From NCBI GenBank assembly GCA_028823995.1, contig JAPPFD010000006.1, positions 88,985 to 152,984 of the forward strand: a DNA stretch of 64,000 nt, in the 5' to 3' direction. The notes under the pieces are model-generated. The model had not been told where the DNA came from. It saw only the letters and a program-made list of their open reading frames with translations, and did no database searches. Positions within the stretch are counted from its first letter, which is position 1; the number at the start of each line of letters is the position of its first letter. Source of the DNA: a bacterium (GTDB lineage Bacteria > Actinomycetota > Acidimicrobiia > Spongiisociales > ZC4RG35). Position numbers and translations under genes: made by a program. This document shows positions 44,146 to 52,588 of this stretch, in pieces.

Positions 44146-44193
44146 GCCGAAGCGCGGGACCGACCGGAACATCCGTCCGGTCCCGCGCTCGGC
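44146..44193 (-). promoter_or_regulatory. Intercistronic hairpin after SBP4
   Basis: GCCGAAGCGCGGGACC (44146-44161) pairs with GGTCCCGCGCTCGGC (44179-44193) with one bulged base, between SBP4 and its permease genes. Third copy of the element. Confidence 0.5.
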
Positions 44194-44228
44194 GTCTTCT
44201 TTACCTACTAGGCAATCGCTCCGAAAGC

Positions 44229-46022
44229 CTACCCGATGAGGGCAGCCTCCAAGAATCGGAGAGCGTCGTAGAAGTTGTAGATGTCATAGTGGAACCGCGC
44301 CGTCGCGATCAAATCGGCCTGGCTGTCGGAAAGATCCATTCCCGAAGCCCGGGCGAAGAGATCGTCAGCACGGTCCTGGAAGCCCTTCAGGTCGTAATAG
44401 AGCTCCTGGGCCAGCAGGAACTTCTCCAACCCAGCCTCGGTGTTGTAGGTGGAGGACAGGACGCCCTTCTCCTTCAAAACCTCGATCTGGGTCCTGAACA
44501 CCGTCTCGGGGTGGTAGCTCGGGAGGTTCAAGTCCCATAGCGCCGCCTGCTCCTCCCAGTTGAAGGAGGGGTCGATGGTGGTCCAGATGATCCCGATGTC
44601 CTCGGGCTCCATGTTCAACTGGCGCTTCTCATTGATGAGATTGGCCTCGATCTCCCAACCCTGATACTGGGTCTCGGGATCATCGAGGAACTCGAAGGTC
44701 CTGAAGCCGATGGAGATGACTCGATAAGCCAGGTCCTTGTTGGCCTCAACCCACTCGCGGTTGGCGAGCAGACCGATACCGCCGACAGTGGCGCTGGCGA
44801 TGGCCGTCTGCTGGGAGAACGGATCATTGTCGATCATCATCCCGAAGTTGATCAGCGGATCCCAACCGTTGCGCATCATCTGCACCAGGGTCGGCGCGCC
44901 ATAAGGCATGGCATACTCGATCCGGCCCGGTACAGCCGAGAGCTCTACGATCGTGGGATCGTCGACATACTGCGGATTGGCATAGTTACGCCAGTCGTTG
45001 GTCGTGATCCGGATCGGCTGCTCGTTGCCGTCGTCATCCAGGAGCGGCTGGCCGTCGCGGCCCAACAACACCAGAGGATTGCCTTCCTCGTCCAAGGCCG
45101 GGATGTCCTCCTGATAGGCCTCCCACCACTCGTCCAGATAGGCGAAGAACGCATTGGTGTACTGCGCCTGCTGGGTGCTGTGCGGCGGAATGTGAATGTC
45201 ATCGCCGACCAACTGCTGGACAGCCGCCTTGGCGGCATCGGCGAAGGACATGCCCTCGTCCATGAACTCCAGAGCAGTCTTGGAGTCGCTGTCGGGCGCC
45301 ACCAGAACGGCATAGCCGACATAGATGTCCGCGAAGTGAATCGGCGGGATGTCCTGAGCGAAGGTCTCCAACGCCCCGAACAGACCAGGCACCCAACCGG
45401 GAGCCACGTTACCCTCACCGCTCCGCAACCAGGCAATAGCGTCAGCACTGGCCGTGAAGAAGTGATAGGTGGGCGAATTTGGAACGATGGTGATATTCAA
45501 ATCATCCCACCAGCCCAACTCGACCGGAATCTGCCAGAACGCCGAGTCCGCGCAACAGGCGTTGAATCCCATGGCGACCTCTGCCTCCTGGATCACAGGG
45601 GCCGTCACCATCATCGACTCTTCCAGCGCCTTCTGAGCATCCATGGCAGCCATCTCAGCCTCTTCGGCAGCCTCAGCAGCAGCCTCAGCAGCAGCAGCCT
45701 GAGCGGCGGCTTCCTCCTCAGCAGCAGCCAATGCAGCCTGGGCCTCCTCGTCACCCGCCTCAGCAGCGGCGCGAGTGGCATCCAACTCGGCCTGAGCGGC
45801 CTCCAACTCGGCCTGGGCCGCGGCAGCCTCAGCAGCAGCAGCATCCGCAGCAGCCTGAGCATCGGCGGCAGCAGCCTCAGCAGCAGCAGCCTCAGCCTGC
45901 GCGGCAGCGGCAGCGGCGTCCGCAGCAGCAGTATCCGCCGCGTCGTCCTCGCCGTCGCCGCAGGCCGCAGCCAACAGCGCCAAGATAGCCATCAGGGCAA
46001 TGGCTACTTTCAATTTTCTCAT
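44229..46022 (-). CDS. TauA/NrtA-like ABC substrate-binding lipoprotein with Ala-rich stalk, SBP4
   Basis: A 597-residue lipoprotein: signal MRKLKVAIALMAILALLAAAC (Cys21), Ala-rich stalk (about 28-140), binding domain EVAMGFNACCADSAFWQIPV and ASADAIAWLRSGEGNVAPGW. It is mosaic: its central part is nearly identical to SBP3, while its C-terminal part (RVISIGFRTFEFLDDPETQY) resembles SBP1. First gene of set B, with GGAAG before the ATG at 46022, a palindrome (46081-46103) and an AT-rich -10 region upstream. Confidence 0.9.
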   Translation of the reverse strand: MRKLKVAIALMAILALLAAACGDGEDDAADTAAADAAAAAAQAEAAAAEAAAADAQAAADAAAAEAAAAQAELEAAQAELDATRAAAEAGDEEAQAALAAAEEEAAAQAAAAEAAAEAAEEAEMAAMDAQKALEESMMVTAPVIQEAEVAMGFNACCADSAFWQIPVELGWWDDLNITIVPNSPTYHFFTASADAIAWLRSGEGNVAPGWVPGLFGALETFAQDIPPIHFADIYVGYAVLVAPDSDSKTALEFMDEGMSFADAAKAAVQQLVGDDIHIPPHSTQQAQYTNAFFAYLDEWWEAYQEDIPALDEEGNPLVLLGRDGQPLLDDDGNEQPIRITTNDWRNYANPQYVDDPTIVELSAVPGRIEYAMPYGAPTLVQMMRNGWDPLINFGMMIDNDPFSQQTAIASATVGGIGLLANREWVEANKDLAYRVISIGFRTFEFLDDPETQYQGWEIEANLINEKRQLNMEPEDIGIIWTTIDPSFNWEEQAALWDLNLPSYHPETVFRTQIEVLKEKGVLSSTYNTEAGLEKFLLAQELYYDLKGFQDRADDLFARASGMDLSDSQADLIATARFHYDIYNFYDALRFLEAALIG

Positions 46023-46080
46023 ATGATCTTCCTTCCGCTCGCTTCTCGTCGGGCCAGCGGCACTCGACTTAAAAGTGGCT

Positions 46081-46103
46081 AGACCGGCAAAATCAACCGG
46101 TCT
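46081..46103 (-). promoter_or_regulatory. Palindrome in the SBP4 leader
   Basis: AGACCGG (46081-46087), 9 nt, CCGGTCT (46097-46103): a perfect 7-bp dyad about 60 nt before the SBP4 ATG, next to a CTATATATTT -10-like sequence. Same placement as the SBP2 palindrome. Confidence 0.4.
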
Positions 46104-46154
46104 TCGCCCTAAATATATAGCAGTCCCACCCTCCTGCCGCCAAAAAGGGCGGGG

Positions 46155-48389
46155 TTATTGTTTGGACCGCAATCCCGCCGCAACCTCCCCAGGCGTCAGG
46201 GGAAGTTCATCGAACCACAACCCGACCGCGTCGAACAGGGCGGCGGATACCGCAGGGGCCAAGGGAACGAAGGGCATCTCCGCCATTCCCCGGACGCCCC
46301 ATGGGCCTCTCGGGTCGGGAATCTCCAGAATCACGCTCTCCACGCGCCCGGGGATGTCCCCGATTCCAGGAATCAAATAGGTACTGAGGTGGGGATTCAG
46401 AATCTTCCCCTCCTCTGTCTTGAGCCGTTCGGTGATGGCGTAGCCGTGGGCCTGCGCCACCGCTCCCTCCACCTGCCCTCTAACCAACGCGGGGTTGACC
46501 GCCCTTCCGACATCCACCGCACAGACCACCGACTCCACCCGCAGGTGCCCGGTGTCCAGATCCACCACCACCTCCACCGCCTCAGCCATCCACCCGTAGG
46601 CGAAGTTGAGTTCCCCCGAGCCGGTGTCGGGATCGAACGTCTCGGTTGGCGGTGGGACGAACCGGAAACTGCCGAGGGCGGGCCGGTCCCCATCCAGCCA
46701 TCTCTTCTGGGCCTCCTCGACCGCGCCGAGAATGGAGTTGCCGGCCATCCAGGTCATACGGGAGGCGGAGGCCGATCCCGAGTCGCCGGTGTGAGCCGTG
46801 TCTGAGTACCGGGTCTCCACCGCCCCGACGTCCACCCCCGCCGCCTCAGCCGCCATCTGCGCCAGGGCGGTGTGGGCTCCCTGTCCCACCTCCGCTCCGC
46901 CGTGATACAGCACCACCTTCTCCACTTCATCGTCTCCCCACAGTTCGACATCCGCCTCACACCGCTCGGGGAACCCGAAGGAGAAGCCGACATTCTTGAG
47001 CCCGCATGCGAATCCCCTCCCCCGACGCTGACGGGAAGGATCCGGAGGCAGCGATCGAAAGGCGGAAAACGGGGACGCAACGGCATCCAGCGGCTCTCCC
47101 CATCCGGCTCGGTCGGCGCATGCCTCGATGACCTCGGGGATGCTGACCACCGACGGGACCACCGTGCCCCAGGCGCCCACGTCGCCTTCCCGGTAGCAAT
47201 TGAGAAGACGAAGGGCCACCGGATCCATTCCCAACTCGATGGCCAACCGGTTGATCTGCCCCTCGGCCGCCATGGCGCCCTGGGGCGCTCCGAAGCCCCG
47301 AAAGGCGCCACCGGGCACCGAATGCGTGTAAACCACCTTGGAATCCACCCTGAGGTTGGGGACCCGGTACGGCCCGACCGAGCAAAGATGCATGTTTCCC
47401 AGCACCTTGTCGGACGTGTAGTTGTACGCCCCGGCGTCCAGCCACCCCTCAACCTCCACCGCGGTCAGGCGGCCGGTGCGGGTGGCGCCCCACCGAGCGT
47501 GGATGACAGCCCGGTGCCGTTTGTGATGCCCGACGATGCTCTCCTCCCGCGACCACACCGTTCTCACCGGCCGGCGGATGCCTCTCCGGGACAGCTTGCG
47601 GACCGCCAGGGCCATCACGATCTGGAGCGACATATCCTCCCGACCTCCGAACGCTCCGCCGATCGCCGGATAGATCACCCGGATCCCCTCGGGGTCCATA
47701 TCCAAGGCGTGGGCGATCTGTTCCCGGTCCTCGTGAGTCCACTGGCCGGCGATCTCCACCGTTATCCGCCCGCGGGAATCGATGTAGGCCAGGGCAGCTT
47801 CCGGCTGGAGGTAGGCGTGCTCCTGGAGGGGAAGCACGTAGGTGCCCGTCACCTGCACATCCGCCGCCCGCCAGCCCTCCTCCATATCGCCCACCCGGAA
47901 TTTGAGGTGCTTGTACATATTCGTCTCCAGCCCGTTCTCGGGGTGGACCAGCACAGAACCGGAGCGAGCCGCATCAAGGTCGGGGACCAGGGGAAGGTCG
48001 TCCCAATCGACCGCCAGCCGCTCGGCCCCCTCCTCAGCCTCCCGGCGGGTCTCGGCCACCACCACCGCGATCTGATCTCCCTCCCAACGGCTGATCTCGG
48101 AAGGAATCGCGCTCCGTCCGGTACCTCCCAACCCCACCAGCACCGGCTGATCGAACCGGGTCAGCCCGTATTCGTTCACGGGCACGTCGGCTGCGGTGAC
48201 CACCTCCACCACCCCCGGCGCCGCCAAAGCTCCCTGGACGTCCATCTCCACCATCCGGGCATGAGGCCGCCCGCTGAACACCACCTTTGCCCAGAGGGCG
48301 TCGGGCCGGTGAATGTCTGCCGGATAGAGGGCCTCCCCGGTTGCCTTGGAACGGGCGTCGCTTCTGGGTACCGACCGTCCGACGCTCAT
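46155..48389 (-). CDS. Molybdopterin-binding subunit of a xanthine dehydrogenase-family hydroxylase
   Basis: A 744-residue large subunit of the molybdenum hydroxylase family, which inserts oxygen from water into C-H bonds of heterocycles or aldehydes. Seen: the alpha/beta hammerhead start (SDARSKATGEALYPADIHRP, about 9-28), the Moco-binding GGAFGGRED, GGAEVGQGAHTALAQMAAEA, SASASRMTWMAGN and, 40 residues from the end, GMAEM, whose Glu fits the catalytic base. The start ATG at 48389 has a 4-nt overlap with the fused FAD/2Fe-2S gene, so the two proteins form the enzyme. Substrate unknown; purine- or pyridine-like compounds fit the neighbouring deaminases. Confidence 0.9.
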   Translation of the reverse strand: MSVGRSVPRSDARSKATGEALYPADIHRPDALWAKVVFSGRPHARMVEMDVQGALAAPGVVEVVTAADVPVNEYGLTRFDQPVLVGLGGTGRSAIPSEISRWEGDQIAVVVAETRREAEEGAERLAVDWDDLPLVPDLDAARSGSVLVHPENGLETNMYKHLKFRVGDMEEGWRAADVQVTGTYVLPLQEHAYLQPEAALAYIDSRGRITVEIAGQWTHEDREQIAHALDMDPEGIRVIYPAIGGAFGGREDMSLQIVMALAVRKLSRRGIRRPVRTVWSREESIVGHHKRHRAVIHARWGATRTGRLTAVEVEGWLDAGAYNYTSDKVLGNMHLCSVGPYRVPNLRVDSKVVYTHSVPGGAFRGFGAPQGAMAAEGQINRLAIELGMDPVALRLLNCYREGDVGAWGTVVPSVVSIPEVIEACADRAGWGEPLDAVASPFSAFRSLPPDPSRQRRGRGFACGLKNVGFSFGFPERCEADVELWGDDEVEKVVLYHGGAEVGQGAHTALAQMAAEAAGVDVGAVETRYSDTAHTGDSGSASASRMTWMAGNSILGAVEEAQKRWLDGDRPALGSFRFVPPPTETFDPDTGSGELNFAYGWMAEAVEVVVDLDTGHLRVESVVCAVDVGRAVNPALVRGQVEGAVAQAHGYAITERLKTEEGKILNPHLSTYLIPGIGDIPGRVESVILEIPDPRGPWGVRGMAEMPFVPLAPAVSAALFDAVGLWFDELPLTPGEVAAGLRSKQ

Positions 48390-49849
48390 CCTGACCCTCC
48401 AGAGGCTGAAGCCCCCGCTTCCGAAACCGCCTCGATGATGGAGTAGTAGCCGGTGCAGCGACACAGATTGCCGCTCAGGGCAGTGACGATCTCGTCGGTG
48501 GTGGGATCCGGAAGTCTCTCCAAGAGCTTTGTGGCCGACATCAAGAACCCCGGCGTGCAGTAGCCGCACTGGACTGCGCCCGTCCGGCAGAAGGCGGCTT
48601 GAACCGGGCTCATGCCACCCACTCCCAGCCCCTCCACGGTCACGATCTCCGCACCATGGGCCCGGGGAGCGGGGGTCAGACAGGAGAGGGCCGCCTCGGA
48701 GTCCAGGAAGACGAGGCAAGCGCCACATTCGCCCTCGGCGCACCCTTCCTTGGTCCCGGTGAGAGACCGACCGGCGGCAGGGCCGGCAACATCCCGCAGC
48801 CAGTCCAATAGGGTTAGCTCCCCACCGCTCCGGGTTACGACCGGGGTCCCGTTGACCACCGCTTCAATAGGGTCTCCCCCCCGATGGGAGTGCGCCTGGG
48901 CCAGGGCGGCTCGCCGGGAGGCGCCAAAGTGGACCGGGCGGGATGGCATGGACATTCGTTCACTCCCGTCGGCCAGGGCGGTGAGGGCCCGGCGCACCAT
49001 CACCTCGGTCGCCCACCGCCGGTAGTCCGCCGTTCCGCGCAGGTCGTCGATCGGATTGATCGCCCGAGCTGCGGCCTGCGCGGCGGCCGCTATGGCGGCC
49101 TCGTCCAGCGGGCGGCCTAGCAGTTCCCTCTCGGCCTCGGGCGACCGGACGATCACCGGAGCGACGCTCCCCAGGGCGATACGGGCCATGGTGGTGACAC
49201 CCGAGGCGTCTCGTTCCACGACCAACGCCATGTGGACCACTGAGATGGCCTGCGCCATTCTCAGGCCCAGCTTGACGAACACCCCTGATTGACGGGCGTC
49301 CAGGCCCCGAAAGCTCACGCCGGTCACCATCTCGTCCGGCGCCAGGGTCGTGCGACGAATGCCGGGATAGAAGTCGGCCAGCGCCTCCTGGCGACCCCCT
49401 CTCTCCGAACGTATGTCCAGCCGGGCATCCAAGGCGGTGAGGGCGGAGATCGTGTCATTGGCGGGGCTGGCCGTGACCAGGTTCCCCACCACCGTGGAGC
49501 GGGCCTGGAGCGGAGGGGCGCCCACCTCCAGCGACGCCTGGGCCAAGGGAAGAGCCTGGTTCCAGATCAAATCGGAGGAAACGACGTCAGCGTGGGTCAC
49601 CAGAGGCCCCAGGTGAATCACTCCTGCCGCGTCCTGCCGGATGCCGTCGAGGCCCGCCAGCCGGGAGATGTCAACCAGGACCTCCACTCCCGACCGGATA
49701 CCCCGGCGGATCTCCAGGACCAGGTCGGTCCCCCCGGCGATGAGTCGAGCCCGGTCGCGGTAGCGGGCCAACAGCGCAAGCGCTTCTTCCACCACCGAAG
49801 GGGACTCGTAGCGGTCTGTCAGATCTGCCCGGCGCTGTACCTCATGCAA
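48386..49849 (-). CDS. Fused FAD-binding and 2Fe-2S subunit of the molybdenum hydroxylase
   Basis: A 487-residue electron-transfer subunit. Residues 1-about 290 are a CutM/CoxM-type FAD domain (RLIAGGTDLVLEI; VGNLVTASPANDTISALTAL). Residues about 325-487 are a CutS-type iron-sulfur part with Cys370, 375, 378, 390 (CAEGECGAC...SC) and Cys428, 431, 463, 465 (CGYC...CRC). The order FAD then 2Fe-2S is the reverse of the usual XdhA fusion. The start is taken as TTG 49849, which overlaps the deaminase stop by 8 nt; an ATG at 49897 would overlap more. Confidence 0.88.
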   Translation of the reverse strand: MHEVQRRADLTDRYESPSVVEEALALLARYRDRARLIAGGTDLVLEIRRGIRSGVEVLVDISRLAGLDGIRQDAAGVIHLGPLVTHADVVSSDLIWNQALPLAQASLEVGAPPLQARSTVVGNLVTASPANDTISALTALDARLDIRSERGGRQEALADFYPGIRRTTLAPDEMVTGVSFRGLDARQSGVFVKLGLRMAQAISVVHMALVVERDASGVTTMARIALGSVAPVIVRSPEAERELLGRPLDEAAIAAAAQAAARAINPIDDLRGTADYRRWATEVMVRRALTALADGSERMSMPSRPVHFGASRRAALAQAHSHRGGDPIEAVVNGTPVVTRSGGELTLLDWLRDVAGPAAGRSLTGTKEGCAEGECGACLVFLDSEAALSCLTPAPRAHGAEIVTVEGLGVGGMSPVQAAFCRTGAVQCGYCTPGFLMSATKLLERLPDPTTDEIVTALSGNLCRCTGYYSIIEAVSEAGASASGGSG

Positions 49850-50447
49850 GCGGCTCTTCCTCCGTCTTGGAACTGTTATAGACAACCCCTCCCTCACTTA
49901 CGTATTCTCGCAACACCTCCATCGCCTCGGCTCGCAGCACATCCTCCGTCACCTCGATCCCCCGCCGTCTCAACCCATCGACCCAGTCCCGGGGCCGGTT
50001 GCCCTCGTCGAACCCGACCGACCGGGCGTCTTCCTCGCGGGCGGCGATCACCAGGCTGGAAACGCCCGACCAAGGCACGGCGCCAAGGCACATCGCGCAG
50101 GGAGAGCAACTGGTCACCAGTTCGGTGGGACTTCCGTTGCCGATCCCGAGGTCGTAGTTCCCAACCGCCTGACCGGCCAGGCAGATGGCAACCACCTCCG
50201 CATGGGCAGCTGCGGAGGAGGTGGGCATAACCAGGTTTACTCCCACAGCCAGCGGACGCAAGGTGGAAAGGTCGAACACCGCCGCCCCGAACGGGCCTCC
50301 CGTCCCCTCCGCCACGTTGCGGCGGGAAAGCTCGACAGCCAACCCCATCCGCTCTGACGTGGTTGGAAAACGTTGATCGGGCCGCAGGAGGTCCTGCGCC
50401 CAAGCGGGTAAATCCCAACGCACGCTGACGGGAAGGGGAGAGACCAC
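49842..50447 (-). CDS. Nucleoside/guanine deaminase-like protein, copy 1
   Basis: A 201-residue cytidine-deaminase-fold enzyme with the zinc site HAEV (His and catalytic Glu) and SCSPCAMCLG (two Cys), as in guanine deaminase and tRNA adenosine deaminase. FGAAVFDLSTLRPLAVGVNL is the typical first part. The N-terminus (SVRWDLPAWAQDLLRPDQRFP) and C-terminal helix (GIEVTEDVLRAEAMEVLREY) are shared with copy 2. Start GTG 50447 follows the copy 2 stop; the ATG at 50480 is possible. It probably deaminates a purine-like or related heterocycle. Confidence 0.85.
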   Translation of the reverse strand: MVSPLPVSVRWDLPAWAQDLLRPDQRFPTTSERMGLAVELSRRNVAEGTGGPFGAAVFDLSTLRPLAVGVNLVMPTSSAAAHAEVVAICLAGQAVGNYDLGIGNGSPTELVTSCSPCAMCLGAVPWSGVSSLVIAAREEDARSVGFDEGNRPRDWVDGLRRRGIEVTEDVLRAEAMEVLREYVSEGGVVYNSSKTEEEPLA

Positions 50448-50454
50448 GTCTGAC

Positions 50455-51024
50455 CTACTTCCTCCCTCCCCTGTCCGCATACTCCCTCAACACCTCCACC
50501 GCCTCGGCCCGCAGCACATCCTCCGTTACCTCGATCCCCTGCTGCCTCAACCTCTCCACCCACTCGGGGGGCCTCCTGCTCCCTCCCAATCCCACCGAAT
50601 GCGTGTCGTTCTCCCGAGCGGCGATCACCAGGCTGGTAACGCCGGAACCGACTGTCGCACCCTGGCACATCATGCAGGGAGCGCAACTGGTGACCAACTC
50701 GACGGGCCCCCCGACGGCCGCCCCTAGGTCGTAGTTGCCCACCGCTACTCCGGCCAGACACAGGGCCACTACCTCGCCATGCGCAGCCACGGTGGCGCTC
50801 GGCACCACGACGTTTACTCCCACCGCCAGCGGACGGAGGGTGGAAAGGTCGAACACCGCCGCCCCGAACGGGTCACCGGTCTCTTCCACTATGTTCCGGT
50901 GGGACAGCTCCACAGCCACCGCCATCCGCTCCGTGACGGTTGGAAAGCGTTGATCGGGATGGACGAAGTCGTGCGCCCAGGAGGGTAGATCCCAACGCAT
51001 GGTGACGGGTAGGGTCGGCGCCAT
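50455..51024 (-). CDS. Nucleoside/guanine deaminase-like protein, copy 2
   Basis: A 189-residue tandem paralogue of copy 1. Zinc motifs are HGEV, where copy 1 has HAEV (His and Glu kept), and SCAPCMMCQG. The start is the ATG at 51024 (MAPTLPVTMRWDLPSWAHDF), aligned with copy 1; a longer frame exists upstream but would overlap the PLP-enzyme gene. Active-site neighbours differ from copy 1 (AATVGSGVTS against AVPWSGVSS), suggesting two substrates or successive steps. Confidence 0.85.
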   Translation of the reverse strand: MAPTLPVTMRWDLPSWAHDFVHPDQRFPTVTERMAVAVELSHRNIVEETGDPFGAAVFDLSTLRPLAVGVNVVVPSATVAAHGEVVALCLAGVAVGNYDLGAAVGGPVELVTSCAPCMMCQGATVGSGVTSLVIAARENDTHSVGLGGSRRPPEWVERLRQQGIEVTEDVLRAEAVEVLREYADRGGRK

Positions 51025-51026
51025 GC

Positions 51027-52490
51027 TCACATCCGGGAGGACGCCAACTGGTTGAACTCGTCGATCAGCGGATCGATCCTCTCTCCGGCTCGGCGGATGT
51101 TCACCCAGTATCCGGGGTCGTACCACTGGTCCTCCAGTTCCGAGGCCGACTTACCCTGTTGCTCCACCCAGGTGAAGTACTTGAGGCTGTGAATGCGCCG
51201 GCGCTCGGGATAGCTCAACTCCGCCATGTGATCCGTGGAGGCGCCCAGCAGGTCACGGTGGTAGATCCCCGCTGCGTCGGACGTGGTCAGCTCGCCGTGG
51301 GCGGCGGTGAGTTCAACCAAGCGGCTCCGGTAGAGGTCCATGGAGTCCGTGAGGATGGTGAGCACCAGGTCGTCCGGCCCCAACTCGTACCACTTGGCCA
51401 TCTTGATGGCCGAAAGCAGGTTGGCGGCCCCCGAGATGCCCAGCAGGTCGAGACTCTCGATCATCTCGGAGGAGACGCCCTGTTCGGCCAGGTAGTCCTG
51501 GCCGGCAGGTTCGTTGAAGAGACGGATCAGCCCCAGGGGAGCGGCGTCGTCGATAGCGATCACCATATCGGTGTTGCGGACATTGTGTATCCATGGAATG
51601 TGCTTGTCGCCAATTCCCTCTATGCGGTGTTCACCGAACCCGCCCCTGAGCATGGTGGGACACTGCAACGCCTCGGCGGCAGCGATACGGCTGTGGGGAT
51701 GTCGTTCCTTCAGGAAGTCCCCGGAAGCCAGGGTCCCCGACGAGCCGGTGGTGAGGGCAACCCCGGCCAGGCGATCGCCCGGACCCATCAGTTCCGCCGC
51801 CAACTGGGCGAAGGCAGGGCCGGTAACAGAGTAATGCCACAGGTAGTTGCCGAACTCGTCGAACTGGTTGAAGATGACTATGTCCCGTCCCGAGCGTCTC
51901 AGTTCCCAGCACTTGTCGAAGATCTCCTTGACATTGCTCTCCGAGCCGGGGGTGGCTATGACCTCATCGGCGACCGTGTCCAGCCACTCGAACCGCTCGC
52001 GACTCATCCCTTCGGGGAGGATGGCGATGGAACGACACGACAGGATGCGGGAGTCATACGCTCCTCCACGGCAGTAATTACCGGTGGACGGCCAAGCAGC
52101 CAGTTGGCGAGTGGGGTCGAACTGACCGGTGACCAGCCGGGGCGCCAGGCAGCCGAAAGCGGCGCCGACCTTGTGCGCACCGGTGGGGAACCACTTGCCC
52201 ACCAGGGCCGCAACCCGCGCCGGGACGCCGGTCAGCTCCGGTGGAAACTCCAGGTAATTCAGCCCCCCGAAACCGCCTCCCTGGGAGACCGGTTGGTTCC
52301 TCCACGTAACCCTGAACAGATTGGCCGGATGCAGGTCCCACAGACCTATCCGAGTGAGTTGATCCTTTATAGAGTCGGGAACCAGTTCAGGGGAACGCAT
52401 CTGGGCGAAGGTCGGGATAACCAGACCCAACTCCGCCGCCCGGCTGGCCGCCCTCTCCCTCACCTCGGGAACAATGGTCAGATCAATCAT
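51027..52490 (-). CDS. Fold-type II PLP enzyme (cysteine synthase-like)
   Basis: A 487-residue PLP-dependent enzyme, longer than ordinary cysteine synthases (about 310). The cofactor Lys is probably Lys107 in WFPTGAHKVGAAFG. The substrate loop is seen as WPSTGNYCRGGAYDSR. The phosphate-binding glycine loop is ALTTGSSGTLASGDF. The family covers beta-replacement and ammonia-lyase reactions. The C-terminal about 120 residues (YFTWVEQQGKSASELEDQWY) are an extension I do not recognise. It starts at ATG 52490 with AAAGAAG upstream and lies 2 bp before deaminase copy 2. Confidence 0.85.
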   Translation of the reverse strand: MIDLTIVPEVRERAASRAAELGLVIPTFAQMRSPELVPDSIKDQLTRIGLWDLHPANLFRVTWRNQPVSQGGGFGGLNYLEFPPELTGVPARVAALVGKWFPTGAHKVGAAFGCLAPRLVTGQFDPTRQLAAWPSTGNYCRGGAYDSRILSCRSIAILPEGMSRERFEWLDTVADEVIATPGSESNVKEIFDKCWELRRSGRDIVIFNQFDEFGNYLWHYSVTGPAFAQLAAELMGPGDRLAGVALTTGSSGTLASGDFLKERHPHSRIAAAEALQCPTMLRGGFGEHRIEGIGDKHIPWIHNVRNTDMVIAIDDAAPLGLIRLFNEPAGQDYLAEQGVSSEMIESLDLLGISGAANLLSAIKMAKWYELGPDDLVLTILTDSMDLYRSRLVELTAAHGELTTSDAAGIYHRDLLGASTDHMAELSYPERRRIHSLKYFTWVEQQGKSASELEDQWYDPGYWVNIRRAGERIDPLIDEFNQLASSRM

Positions 52491-52588
52491 CGACTTCTTT
52501 ACCTTTTGTACAGCCTTCCGGCAATCTTACCCATCAAGTGGAAAGGCCAATCCCTCCTTATTCCTCCCAAGGACCCGGGAACCGGCTG

